Shown here one piece after another: positions 1 through 13,124 of a DNA stretch of 64,000 nucleotides. The stretch comes from Panonychus citri (lineage: Eukaryota > Arthropoda > Arachnida > Trombidiformes > Tetranychidae): NCBI RefSeq assembly GCF_014898815.1, contig NW_026515548.1:199001-263000 (forward strand), written 5' to 3'. The position numbers and the translations under genes were made by a program. How positions within the stretch are numbered: position 1 is the first letter of the stretch; each line of letters starts with the position of its first letter. Under the pieces are notes generated by a model, which was given only the letters and a program-made list of their open reading frames with translations, made no database searches and was not told the DNA's origin.

Positions 1-534
1 AGTTTTTTCTTCCTCATCACTCACACAGAGAAAGCGATTCTAATTGTAAACATGTTATAAGTGAAAAGTGTTGAAGTTTCAACGTGTTAACTCAACGCAT
101 GTAACAATCAGCGAGTTAATTAACTAAATAGTAACGATAAAGATTAGTCCAAGTTCAAACTGTTTTCCATAACTTTTCAGATTCTGATGGTTTCTCACAA
201 TTTAGTAAACTCTAAATTGTTGCCATTCATCATCTTCAATTCATATTATTCATTATCATTTAATATAAACTTGATTTATAATAATTTCCTCATTTTGTCA
301 ATAGCAATTGTCAATCATTGAAAGTTTACTGAATCAAATTTACATTGCAAATTTGAATCAATTTTTGATTGGATTGAAAAATGAAATTAAATTTAAATAT
401 AGTTTCCAAATAATCAAGATAAGTAGTAACAATTATAATTTAGGTTGCAATTATTTCAATACAATCATTCATGATTGAATTTTGATTTTTCCATCATTTT
501 CATTGATGACAATTTGCTGATTGTTTGATTACAG

Positions 535-3418
535 AAAGATATATCGGTTAAGACGATCTTATTATTGACTGTATTTGCGGTTGTTGATATCGCTGCTTCG
601 GCTGGATTTGTGTTGGTCCGCATCGTCATGGTAAGTTTAATTCTGCAAATGTATTGATTGTATTTTAATCGAAACTTTCAAAATCATTAGTATGCACTGA
701 GAAATCGCAACTTTCCAATGGAAATGAGACTTCCGTTCGTTCCTGGTGAACATAATCAGTTAACTGCTTTTGTGGCTCTTCGATTAACAACACTCAAGGT
801 AAGATTGCGATTGATGGTTTGTGTAATTTGTATTGGTCAGTTTCTTTCAGGATCAGTTGATCGCAGTTCAGATTTAGAGTTCAGAGTTTGATTTGTTTTG
901 AGACAATTGATGAATAGTTTCGAGTGATGAAACTTTACTCGACTTTACGTAATCAAAATGTCCTTAATATTCAGCAGCCTACAAGAAAATATCATTATGA
1001 TGATTACCATGTTGATAAATGATGTTGATTTTGGATTAAGACCTTGACATGGCATTAAATTAATCCACGGATAATGTTAATCAAGATCCATAATCTTATA
1101 TAATTGTATCGTTAACAAATTATATTGATTATGAGATCCAAAAATGACATCGAGTGAATCATTAATTGCAATGTCTAATAACAATGATTAAAACTATGAA
1201 TTAACATTTTCTCCGACAAATAAACACGCAATTAAATGTAAAACAAAACATTTAGACGATTGATTCAACTACTAATTATTGGATTTACTTGTAATCTGTC
1301 ATCTGGTAATTTGGTAATTTGGTAATATCGATTCTGTTTTTCATGATTGTTGGGTGGAAATTTTTGTCGATCTATATTGATGGCACCATCATTTATAATC
1401 CATACAATTAACAAATCTGATGAATTAAATGGGCTTGATTGATATGAAATAATATTTCGCCATGAAGGTTAATTGTCATGTTAAAATTGGATTAAACTTT
1501 TCCATTTATATTCCTGATTCTTGCTATGTAGCTACTGAGTCTTAATCAATGATTGCTTGATTGCTTTACTTGTTTAGGTTTTTTCTTTTGTCCTCTTTTG
1601 TTTATTTGGCGATTATACAGAAAAAACCGGAATAATTCAATTGTTTCGATGCATAAACTGACGTTGATTGCACCATTTCCTCCTTATTGACTGTTCTTTT
1701 GTCTTTATTTTGTATCTCCTCCTCTTTTCCCAATTTTTCCGATGTAAAGTCAAGTTCAGGTACAACTGATATATTCGTGGTGATTATTATTGGCATATTA
1801 ACACTGCTAAGATTGTACAGCGTCATGTGTGCTGTTTCCTTTTACAACAAAGCGAGGAAAAGTGATCCAAGTTATTACAATAAAAGTAAGTCCATGATTG
1901 TGATTCCAAAAAAAGTATCAACATTAAACGTCACCATCGATTATCATTGTCGATTTATCATTTGATAGAAACAAACTGGAGTCTGGAAAATAATAGGAAA
2001 ATAATTGTATTAGTGACCAGGGAATATCATGCAAATGTTGGAGATAAAAGAACAATTAGTTTTGCATGGTAACAATGAATTAATACCTTGAATCTTTTTC
2101 CCAAATGAGTGAGAAGCAAAAAGGCTTCAGTAATTTACAGTGAGAAGAAAAAACTGAAATTTCTACATGTTACATCATCTTGTTTCTCTTCCATTGAAAT
2201 CCACAGAGCCAATGACCGTACTAGAGAGCATAAACTCGGGACGGCAACAGCCTCATCCACCTCATCCACCTCCGCCAATCCCTGACACAAATGGTTTCCT
2301 GCCAAGAGTATCAAACGTTTTGTAAGTAGATGGTGAGATTAGGATACGTTTAATTGCTCATTATCAGTAGATGGAATTAAATTGAAAACCGGGTTGACGA
2401 GTGAGAATTAATTACTTTTCCAGAGAAAGTTGATCTGAAATGTGATAAAACTGAATTAGTATCCAAAGGCTTGGTTATCACAATCATCAGCTTAAAAGTT
2501 GATAAAATTCTGGTGGAAGTCAAATGAAAATTACCAAGCAATTTAATAGGAAAAAGCGACAAAACGATAGTTTGATTACTTTGATTGTTATCAGCAAACC
2601 AAGTGTTGTTGTAGTAGCATTAGTTTAATCACATAATCGCTTATCCTTCCCCTCATTCTGGTTTATATTTTCATCAGAATATATCGGGTAAATTGTTCAT
2701 TGTTTCCATGAAAACGAGTATGAGAACAGGTCAAAAAGGGTTACAGTTGAATAGTACGTAGAAATCATTGGTAAACGGAAATGCAATTCAACTGAATTTT
2801 CATGTTAACTTGTGATTCAAACAAAAGGTAATAAGAGTTGGTCGTTATTTGTTCTGATGATTGGTAATAAACATTCAACTTTTATGCCTTTTCTCAAATG
2901 GTTGTAAATTGTAGTTAATTTCTTTAATCCACTCGTCACCAAATAATTGCCAAAGAAGCATGAGTTCTGTGATAGTTCAAGAGGAATAGTGAATTTGGAT
3001 TAGTTTTGAGCTTTAAACTTGATCATTTTTGTAACTTACTTTGTTTGTTTATTTCCACAGATCCAAATCTCAATCTAATTCAAGTTTGAAGGAGCGAATT
3101 GAAGTGAATCGTCGATTCTCAGTAACAGGATCAACCATGAGTGAAGAAGAAATCAATCGAGAATTAAAGATCCAAGCAGCCGACATGTCACCTTTGATGC
3201 AAAGGTCTGCGGTTGAAAGTGCACTCCAAGCACTGCGATTGTACAACACGGAGAAACATATCGCTGAAAGTATTAAGCAAGATTTTGATCGCATCTTTGA
3301 ACCAACTTGGCACTGTATTGTCGGTCGAAATTGGGGAAGTTGTGTGACCCACACCAAAAAGTGTTACGTCCGAATGATTTGCAGAGACTTGACGATCCTT
3401 TTGTATAAATCAACCTGA
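535..3418 (+). CDS. Membrane protein with C-terminal dynein light chain (LC8)-like domain, 5' partial
   Basis: Five exons join in phase: 535-630, 691-798, 1750-1885, 2207-2321 and 3061-3418 (stop). They give at least 270 residues; no convincing start was found, so the 5' end is missing or unrecognised. Exon 535-630 and exon 1750-1885 each encode a strongly hydrophobic segment (around TILLLTVFAVV and IFVVIIIGILTLL). Exon 2207-2321 is His/Pro-rich. The last exon carries an LC8-type domain of about 93 residues from the Met at 3137, with the family signatures ADMS near its start, PTWHCIVGRN in the middle and ILLYKS at the end. LC8 proteins are dimeric hubs that bind short peptides in dynein and many other complexes. 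Oddity: the frame of exon 2207-2321 meets TAA exactly at the donor, so without splicing the membrane protein would end there and LC8 could be a separate gene. I recognise LC8 firmly, the membrane part not at all. Confidence 0.6.
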
Positions 3419-6400
3419 TTTATTTTCCACATTCAATATTATTGGTCATCAGCTTTTTCTTTCTCACATGAAATGTTTTCACTCCGATTCTTTAACCACT
3501 TTTTTCTTAAAACTTGTCATAATATTTACTACCTTTCATTATTCAATGTAACTGACCTGTCACATTGGTAAATAATTGCGTAGTAACATGTTAGGGATGG
3601 AAAGTATCATCACTGAACAAGAGAAACTTGTAAATCCCCTTTGAGTCCATTGGCTCCATAATCGAATCTCATTTCCTTTTTTGAACCTTTTGTTGGAACT
3701 CTCTTCGAATTTATTGCTGCCGTTGAATATTGTTCGATGGTCTTAAATACTAAGAGCTATTGATCTTCTTGATTCACGTAGTTGACTGTGAAAGAGAAAA
3801 GGAGAAAGTTTCAAATGAATGGATTACTTGAACTGATCAGTCCCTCATCTTTCAATATCTTGAGAAATGATTCTCGTGATTAATTGATAATTAAAGTTGC
3901 AGAACGACTTGAGAGAAAATACTTGCCTTTTTTTTCTTGTGTCGTTTTTGTTAAAATTTTTTCTTTTTCTGGTTATTTCTTCCTCTTCACAATATTTTGC
4001 TTTTATCACAATTTCAAATTGACCAGACTGGTTATCCTTAGCTTCAAATGCGATGGTCAGTTTATCGATCATGTTGTAAAAGCCATTCCATCAGAGATCT
4101 GATTGTTATCGTTGTTGTTCAACAGTTGGAACATCAAAAAAAAAGATACAAAAAGATTGACAACATGAAGAACAATCGCTTCTGGTGAATTTGCTGTTCT
4201 TTTTTCTCTCTTCAAATCACCAGGTAAGATTTTCTTTTTCTTTAAAACGGTCGCCATTTTGTTGTATCTTCGGTAAAAATCAGCATATAAATAGACGACT
4301 AACAAGCAACCGGATATCTGATTGATAAAAAGATTAGTGGAAGATAAAGAAAAAATTTAGAATAAAGAAAAAAAATGTGAAAAAGGAAAGAAACACGTAC
4401 AGAAATGTAGCTAGAATTTGGCTTGAAGCATTAAATTTATGGCTCCAAGAATTAAAATACCAGGTAAATAGAAAGCACAAAAATAACCGTTTTGTTTACT
4501 TGTGAGTTAACCTGGAAAAAGTGAAGAATAATAAAGTAGGCGGTGGTAAAGACTCGATGGTGATGATGATCAATCCAACATGAATGAGAATGGCGCTTAT
4601 TTATCAGGGTGAAGGTGAAGGAGAAACAAATTATCCTCTCAAGTACCCGAACGAGATTCATACACCGGTTTGATTGAGAAACGTTTCCCTCCTCCAACAG
4701 CATCTCCACCCAATCATTTCCTGGGTTGATGGTGGAGCAAAAAAAAGCTTTTCATGAGTAGAAAAACAGTTTAGAATCTGCGAGAAAAGAGAAGCGATCA
4801 TTAAACAATTCAAGTGGATTAAAGATACAGAATAAAACAAGAAAAAACGATCAGTAGAAAAAGAAAAACAATAGAGAAAAAAACGAATGTAAAAAATTGG
4901 CAACTTACTGTCAATAGTTAATCGCGTAACCATCATGAAGAAAGTGTCACTGCGATTGTTGTGTTTGGAACAACAAAGAATCGGAAATTTTTTGTTTCTC
5001 TTGAAAAAAGAATCACAATTAACAATGAGGAAGAAAATTAAAAGGAGAAAAAAGCCCGATGAACATCAGAGGATCAGAAAGAAATTGGAAAATAAACTCA
5101 GCTGATTAGAGAATGAGAGAGACGAGAAAGAGAAAAGAGAAAGAGAAACAGTTTGATTAGAAAGAGAAGAAAGAAAAGAGTAGGTCAAGGTGATTGTTTG
5201 GTTTTCTTTTTATTCTGACATCATTTTTATCTTTCGTTTTTCGCATTCATCTTCATCTTTTTCTTATTCTCATCTCACTCTTCCTTTTACATTCAATTTT
5301 CTTCTTCCTTCTTTTCTCCAATCATTCTAATTCTCTCATTTCTTCTCATCATCATTTCTTCCTAAAATTGTTGCTTCCTTTTTTCCTCTTTCTTTTCTTC
5401 CACAAGGTCACTTATTGTTCCTTTCGGAGCCATTTTTAAGTTTTATGTAATTTCTCGTGAACGTGAAAACCTGATGATAGAAGTTGTTAATGTACGTGTC
5501 ATGATGATTCTCTCTCTCTCTCTCCTTGGCTACTTCATCCATCATGAAAGATGGAACAAGATAAATGTCTCTTTAACATGTAGATCGAATAGAGAAGCAA
5601 AAAGTAGATCATTGATATTCCGCATCTTTTCATGGAAACGAGAAGAATATCTGATTATTTAGAATGACCCACGAAGAGAAGAGAATATTGTTTTCGTATT
5701 CTGACAGAAATTTTCTTATTTCGAACGAGTCAATCATCTTAATCACCAGGATCAGAATCAAGTGAATCTCAGAAACTTGGAGATGAATCAAAACATAACC
5801 ATTCAGTTTACGTGTTGCAATTATATCACTTCGAGTGATCAATTGGATGATGAAAGAAAAGGGATGAAGATTAAGAGACTCGAAAGGCGATGGCCAAAAG
5901 TGATAATCCATTTGTCGAGATTAATCAGTTTTTTCATTTTCTACTTGAATCAAAGGCGAAACTTTTCATCAATCTCACTCATTGCTTATTGTTAATCGTG
6001 TGGATACTGACAAAGCTAATTAAGGAAATAATTGGATCAATGTCATCGAGGATTGAATTGTAATCAAGATCAACAAATAATCTGGTGCATCCAATAAATA
6101 ACATTGGATCACAATTAATGACAAGACCTTTGGTTATCAATTGGGGGAACAAGTTAATCAAAATTAAAATTAAGGAAAAGCTCAATTACTGGCGATGTTA
6201 ATCTTACCTTAATTGTTGCCATCGATCTACAATTAGACATGACAATCTATTTTGATGGATCTCTCTCTCTCTCTCTCTCTCCACCACCTTTACTTATCAT
6301 TATGGACTTTTACTGAATCACTCAAGACACACACTCACACAACTACCAACAATTAATTGATTGCTCTCGTTAATTGACAGTTACAATACAAGGCGAATGT

Positions 6401-9400
6401 GTTTGTTTCCACTTCCCTATTAACAAAATTTACTTTTACTTTCATGATGATTATTATTATTATCATCATCATGATCATCGCCATTATAATAAATGCATAA
6501 TAATTTGATTTAAATTGACTTCACATTGAGAAACCTTGTAACAATTAAACCTTGAACCCAATTTCCTTTTCAGTAATCAACAGTTATTTGAACAACAGAA
6601 AACAATTTACAATCTTATCTTTCTGATTGTCAATGATGATGATGATGCTCGTGATAAACAATCAACAACAATTAATCAATTGCTCCCAGTATTTACCAAA
6701 AACTGGTCAGCTAAATCTTCAATCATCAAGTAACAAATTGCAGATCAATTGTCAACATTCACTAATTGTTACATCATTTAAAGTTAACCTTTAATTGTAA
6801 ATCAAAATGGGAATGAAAAAGTTTACACAATTAACATTTTCACACTCAACAATCAGCAACTGAGACGCAAATGACAATACAAACCGTTAATAATTAGACG
6901 ACTAAAGAAAAAAAAAACAAAAGTTGCGAGTTAATTACAATAATTAAAAGTAATCAATGTTAATACTCAGTTTTATCAGAACAACAATTACAATTGGCAA
7001 AACTGTTAATTAGCTGGTGAAAAAATGGCTCAACAATTAAAGCGAACAGGATTAAAATTAAGTGTGGAAACAAAAGTAACTATAAACTGGACATTGTTTT
7101 TAATTGTTCATTGAAACAATTAAAAATGTCACACAATTAAGATGGAGTTGGACAGATTTAGAATGTCGATCGGTTCGGACAACAACAATTAATCAAACTA
7201 ATTACTGGTACGAAATGATTTGAAATAACTGACAACCGACAATCAAATAACAATTAACTATTGAAAGCCCATGAAAATTAAATAATATCCACAATATAAA
7301 TGGTTCATCAACACGGAAGCAGATTAATCAAGCAAAAGTTGCCAAATCCTAATTATTGGGTAATTACAGTAAAGTTAATCATTATCAAGATAAATCAAGA
7401 GTTAATAATACATGTGAAGTTTATTTGTTCATCAAGGATAAATGATGATGATAATTTAAAACACACAACAATTTAATCAGCTCACAATTGTGATAGTAAA
7501 ATAAGTGCATCTTGATTGTGATTTTTTCTTCTAATATTTTTGAATCATTTAAGTCATGGTCAAGGGGAAAGAGAGATGATTAAGATGATAATAATGATGA
7601 TGAGGATGATAATAAGCAACTGAAAAGGACCAACCCCGAATACAGTAGTTAGTTAATTGTAATTGATGTTGGCCACAAGGTTATTGGATAATAGCTTTGT
7701 AATAGCAGCAAGAAAACAACAACAACAACAACAACTATCAATTAGAATGAAAGTTTTCATCTAATGCGAAAAACTTTTCAAACATCAACCCTTTTTAAAT
7801 GTTTCTCGAAGCTCTTCCCACATCATTTTATCGGTTAAACCCACTAACTAATACTATTAATTGGTTAATTAAGTTTCTACGATCAAATTATCACAGTCAA
7901 AGGTCAATTCATCCACTTGGGTGTCCATCAAATGAATCGGGAAGATGAGGAGGATAAAAGCGCTTCAGGCTTTCATGGTGATGGAAAGAGTTACATGAGA
8001 TGTTCATTAATCAAAAGCACTTTTTTAGTTTTGGTAGAAAAAAAAAAAACAAAAGCTTGAGCACAAAAATCGCTGGAAATGAGTGAAGATGATGAATAGA
8101 TGAGTAGATTGATCGCAAATCATTTTAATGAAAATAATCAAATTAATTTAGAAAATCTCATTATTCGCAGTTCTCATGATGCAATTACAACTTTTTTCTT
8201 GTTAATCTTTTTCTTTTCATCTTTCATTTTGTATATTCTTTCAATCAGTTTGGAAATTTGATTCTTAGTTATCATGAAACTTGACTTTCGAATTCGATAA
8301 CTTGATTTTCTGTTCGTAAGAGATGAGATCAGTTCTAAAGACGGAAAATCAAGTGATGAGGAAAGAAAAAACTTCCATTTTTATCGTATGAAAACTGAAT
8401 CATTATCGTGATTATCATCATGATTAACAACAATCATGTAGATGTTTTTGCTTGTGGGATGTTGATTATTTCAATTGCCTTTTGACTGTCACTAATATCA
8501 AATAATTTCCCATTCACTTTCATTGGATAAATGTGTTCACAAGGTAAACTAGATTCTGATTATTATTTCATGTTAACTCTAATTCAGAAAAAAATTTATC
8601 ACAATTAAAATTGAATCAAATTTTCTACAAAAAATCAAGTGAAACAGTTTATTGGTTGTAATAATTTAAACTTGTACACAATTATCATGATACCCATGCA
8701 ATCAAAAGTGTTTTAAATGCAATCAATTTAATTGTTTCCAATATTGAATCATTAGCGATTTTATTTTTTCAATGTTAATCGAAATTGAAATATATGAACA
8801 CTTATCATTCTGATAACAATTAACCCGATCATTTGATTCTATTGCAATGTTAATGTATTTGTAGCAACAAATTTCTATCACTAATTGTAAGAACTGCGAG
8901 TAACAATCAATTTAAATCATTTATTTCCTTTAGAATGTAATTGCAATTGAATAGTAACATTGAAAAAGAGACAACGTTTCATATGAGAAAGAGTATTAAG
9001 ATCGACATGAAGTGTTTAAATTCAGTGAGAATGATGAAGAAAAAAAGAGACTCGGAAGTGGAAAAGAGAGAGAAAAGATGAAATTACTGTTAATTGTCTT
9101 CCCACATCATCATGATAATCACCATCTTCTAGAAGATATTAAGAAGAAGATGCCAGAAAGAAAGAGGAGAAAAGGTATAAATGACTTCAACTGCAACTGG
9201 AATTGGTGATGTTTCATTTACTCAGAGTCAGAATCACCATGAACTCTGTTGGAAACCAGAAATTCATGGACCATGTTTTTCATTCTGAAAAAGGCAACAA
9301 GTGACAAACATTTGCAAACAATTCAGGTAAACCAAGCAGACAAGTAACAACAACACCAGCAGCTAATTGCATTGAAAGTGGCACTAAACCAGCTAATAGA

Positions 9401-10970
9401 TGATAATAATAATAATAATGATGATGATGATGATGATATAAAAATAATAATTCAGGTATTAGGTAGCTTAATGTATCATTTTCAGTGCATTATTGATGAT
9501 TGTTGTTGTTTTTATGTTTCTGTACTTTTAACTTGTTGATCATTTTTTCATTCACCTTTTTTCACCATTAAATTAGACAATAATTAGCATTCTTATTAAT
9601 TTCCTTTTGATTTTCTTTTTAATAGTTTGGGTGATAAATCATTTTAATTTTAATTTCAGATTGTTAATCATCTTGTGATGCAATTAATCATTGATGTTTT
9701 TATTGTTACACTGAGGTTAATGGCTGTCTTTCAATTGTAACATAAAGTTTAAATGCCTTTTGATAGTTTAATTTTGTTTCGTTCACCTGAGGTTTATTTA
9801 ATTGTTATTAGTTGTTACATCTGATTATTTGTTGATTATATTTGTTTCATTTCAATCAACGTGTTGCTTGTTAGTTGATTTTGATTAGATTGACTAGACT
9901 TTAATTATTGACAGATGATAATAGTTGGTTATTATGTTAATTTGATTTTGTTGTCATTCAAATGTCAATGTAATTGTAATTGTCATGTTAATAACCTTTC
10001 AATTGTTGCAATTAACAAGACAATTATACCATAGATAATCAATCGGGAATAAAAAATTTGTTTTTTCCGAAACATTGATTAATTTTAAATCGTTTTTTCT
10101 TATTGATTGTGAATTAATTGTAAAAACGATTATCAAAAATAGTAACAACTATAAACAGATTTAACAGAAAACGGAAAGAGTGACAATTTGAGAGACGCAC
10201 TTGAAATTAAGGTCACAATTAATTCATGTTAATGGATTTTCATCGTTTCAGTGTAAAATGATAATTTTGCACATTACGAACATTTAATTTCAATTGAGCA
10301 ATTAAATTCTTCTTGGCAATTGATTAAGATGATGCTAAGTTAAGGTGGTGAGGAAGTAGGTGTACATTACATGAAAGGTGTGGTGGGTTTATCATCGTTC
10401 AGATGATTGGTATTAGTGGATTGAAACTTGTGTGTGGGTGAAAAAGGTTGAGTTTACAATTTAATTATGTAAATTAACATTGACTTGTATCATGATCTTG
10501 ATCATGAATCGTCATCATTTACATCAGAATTAGAGTGATGATGATGGAGAAAATAAATTCGATGAAAATATCAGCTTATGTAACACCTTAATCAGAACAG
10601 AGATAAAAGTTTATTCTAATACTTGTTACGACAAAAATTATGATTCTGATCATCATGATGATTAAAGAACGCACAAGAACAGAATTAATATTTCCGGTTC
10701 ATGATTCTCGAGACGATCAAGGAAATGATAAAATGATTTGAATGAGAAATGAAAAAGAAAGGGCAAAGGTAAGAAATTGAATTGACCATAGGCGATAATT
10801 AGAGCTAATTAGATGAATTACTAGAAGCGAAATGATATTTTCTACTAAATCATCTGGCGATTCTTTTGTTATCGATCCCGTTGAATATTCATGATAAAGA
10901 TGAAAATGTTCAGCGTTTCGATTCGTTGACTCCAATGGTTTGGGTGTTTCGTTTGGAAAGTTATTCAAAA
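3419..10970. other. Gene-poor interval, about 7.5 kb
   Basis: No convincing exon is visible on either strand. Open frames here are short, low in complexity, or lie in A/G- or C/T-biased runs, for example the C/T-rich stretch 5190-5440 with purine-rich sequence before it at 5100-5180. There is a short CT repeat near 6261-6282, and ATGATG/GATGAT runs occur around 6450, 6630 and 9415. The rest is AT-rich, with many ATTAATTG-type words. The stretch separates the LC8-type gene from the taiman-type gene and could hold distal regulatory elements of either. Confidence 0.6.
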
Positions 10971-10974
10971 GTAA

Positions 10975-11349
10975 CTGAATGAGAATCGTTGTGATCGTTT
11001 CAAGGCTTTTGATTTGACAGAACAAAAGAAAAAGATTAAGTCTTATCTTCTTTCTATCATCTTAATGATGATTGTTACTATTCAATGTGTTGCATCATTT
11101 GATCCAGGATTTGATTCGGTTTCACTTTTGAGGTGCTTCTTATTGGTGTTAATTGGCACGATCTTCATTCAATCAATTAACGAGTCGATTCATCTTAATG
11201 TTCAAGTAAAAGTAAAAAATTTCAATGAAAATTGGAGCCAAATCATTTCTTTAGGAATCTGTGTTCCTTTAGTTTCAATGTTGTTTGTTTCTCAATCAAT
11301 TGTTGATTTGTCATCATTTCTCTCCAACAATCAACATCAACAATCGTAA
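10975..11349 (+). CDS. Possible terminal exon of an unknown membrane protein
   Basis: A frame open from just after an in-frame TAA at 10972 to the TAA at 11347 encodes about 124 residues. It has three hydrophobic stretches (around YLLSIILMMIVTI, LLRCFLLVLIGTIF and ISLGICVPLVSMLFV) separated by polar loops. It has no ATG near its beginning; candidate acceptors are the AG at 10970-10971 and the AG at 11019-11020. This would suit the last exon of a multi-pass protein or a decayed copy of one. An opposite-strand open frame abuts it at 10717-11025, which lowers confidence. No family was recognised. Confidence 0.2.
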   Translation: MNENRCDRFKAFDLTEQKKKIKSYLLSIILMMIVTIQCVASFDPGFDSVSLLRCFLLVLIGTIFIQSINESIHLNVQVKVKNFNENWSQIISLGICVPLVSMLFVSQSIVDLSSFLSNNQHQQS

Positions 11350-11744
11350 TAATTGTAAAATTAACTTCCGTATGTTGTTCATTTGCTGTTGTTGTCATAA
11401 TGATTCTTTCTTTTTTCTTATCTTCAATTGATCTTCTATTTTTTCTTCTCATCTTTTAAATTCTTTCAACTTTTCTCTCTCCATGTTCTTGGCTTTGAAA
11501 TCGTTTATCATCTTTCCAATTTACAACAATATCGTCTTTTTGTCACTCGTCAAATTGATCAAATTTAATGACGATTTTATCTTGGAAACATCAATGAAAT
11601 TCATTTGATTCACCAAATCATCTATGTAAAGGTAAAACAAGAGAGAAAAGGAAAGAAAGAAAAGAAAGAGAATCTGAACCTAATTTTAAACGTGAGATTT
11701 TACCTTCGGCTGGTGAGCTCATTTCCAGTCACTATGATACAACC

Positions 11745-11816
<72 letters not shown>

Positions 11817-13124
11817 TTGATTAGTTGTTAAATAACAATCAATTGACAATCAGCTTTTTCGTTTGTTTTTCTGACTAATTAAAGGAAAAAAGTGAATGTC
11901 TTCTATTGTAAACATTGTACATCAAGTTCAGGTAGAAAAACATTTACCACATCATCAGTTTTTTTTCTATTCGCTACTTCACTTTTTCTGAAGATAAAGA
12001 AAGAGAGAGAAATGAGATGAGATGAGATGAGATTGACAAAAGCGATTCAGTTCCATTGATTAATCAGAGATTTTAAATCATCTTTGCTTTTTGTCTTCTT
12101 CTCTTTTGAAATTCTTTTGTCAATGAATTTCTCCCTTTACCTTGTTTTCTCTCAACAGTAAAAACATTTATCACAATTAAAGTGTAAAAAGAAGAGAAAG
12201 AAACAGATGATTTATGAAGATGTTGATTGTTTCATTGATCATTATTCCGAATCAAGAGAATGCGAGAAAGAGACAGAAAAAGATCAACAAGTTTGTTGTC
12301 ATCAAGAGAAATGCGAGAAAATCATTTTGTTTGTTGTTCATCAACCAGACACAATCATGATAATCGTTTCTCTTTTCATGTTGAGAGTTGAAACTTTCAA
12401 TTCGTTACTCGAGAAGCTTAAATGACTATAATCACTTTCAATTCTTTGCCTTCATTTGTTTCTCTGATCATCATTTCGGAGAATCTAATTCATCGCCAAT
12501 TGAGCTCTTGGTGGAAACACGTTTTTAATAATAATGTAATAATAATGAATAATAATAATAATGTATATTTATAGGATGTATAATGTGGTATAATAATATA
12601 GATTTGCTTTTGTTATATCTTATAATTTTATATCTCAGTAATCGTTTCTTTTTGTTTACCAAGTTTCTTTATTACAATTTGAAATAGTTTAACGGGTGGC
12701 ATCAAAATGATCGTTATTGTTTCTTTGCTATTAATTATAATTAATTAATTGTTTTTTTCTTTATCTTTCACAAAAGAAAACACAACTCGAATTCATCATC
12801 ACAATGTTCCAATAAATTTGTCATCTCTTTTTTTACGTTTTTTTAGTAATTTTTGTCAAAGTTGAAACAAGAAAATTAATTCTATTAAATTTATCATTTT
12901 ATCCTCACGGCGACTTGGTGAATATTTTGTTATGTCTTTTTGTTAAGCTAATGTCTTTATAACAACAATTGTTTAATTCATTTTATGTATATGTTTGGTG
13001 GTGGTTGTGGTGTTTGTGTGGTGTGTGTGTGTGGCTTTTATGTATTTATGCGCGTGTATGTGTATTTAATTAAGCAATATATATAATATTTATATATATA
13101 TAATGTATAATATATATAAAGTTT
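11350..13124. other. Non-coding interval and 3' UTR of the taiman-type gene
   Basis: No convincing gene. It contains the CT microsatellite listed separately, an AT-dinucleotide-rich block at 13075-13120 just past the taiman stop, and a TG-rich patch near 13000-13045. On the minus strand several AATAAA-like signals are present (for example complementary to TTTATT near 12668). This region most likely holds the 3' UTR of the minus-strand gene. Confidence 0.5.
11747..11814. repeat. CT dinucleotide microsatellite, about 34 units
   Basis: An uninterrupted run of CT units spans 68 bases, the longest pure dinucleotide tract in the window. Shorter CT or GA tracts occur near 6261, 24210, 26490, 54355 and 56998. 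Confidence 0.97.

Noticed and set aside
5194..5439. 81-residue hydrophobic frame
   Set aside because: Pure C/T-rich low complexity without splice context.
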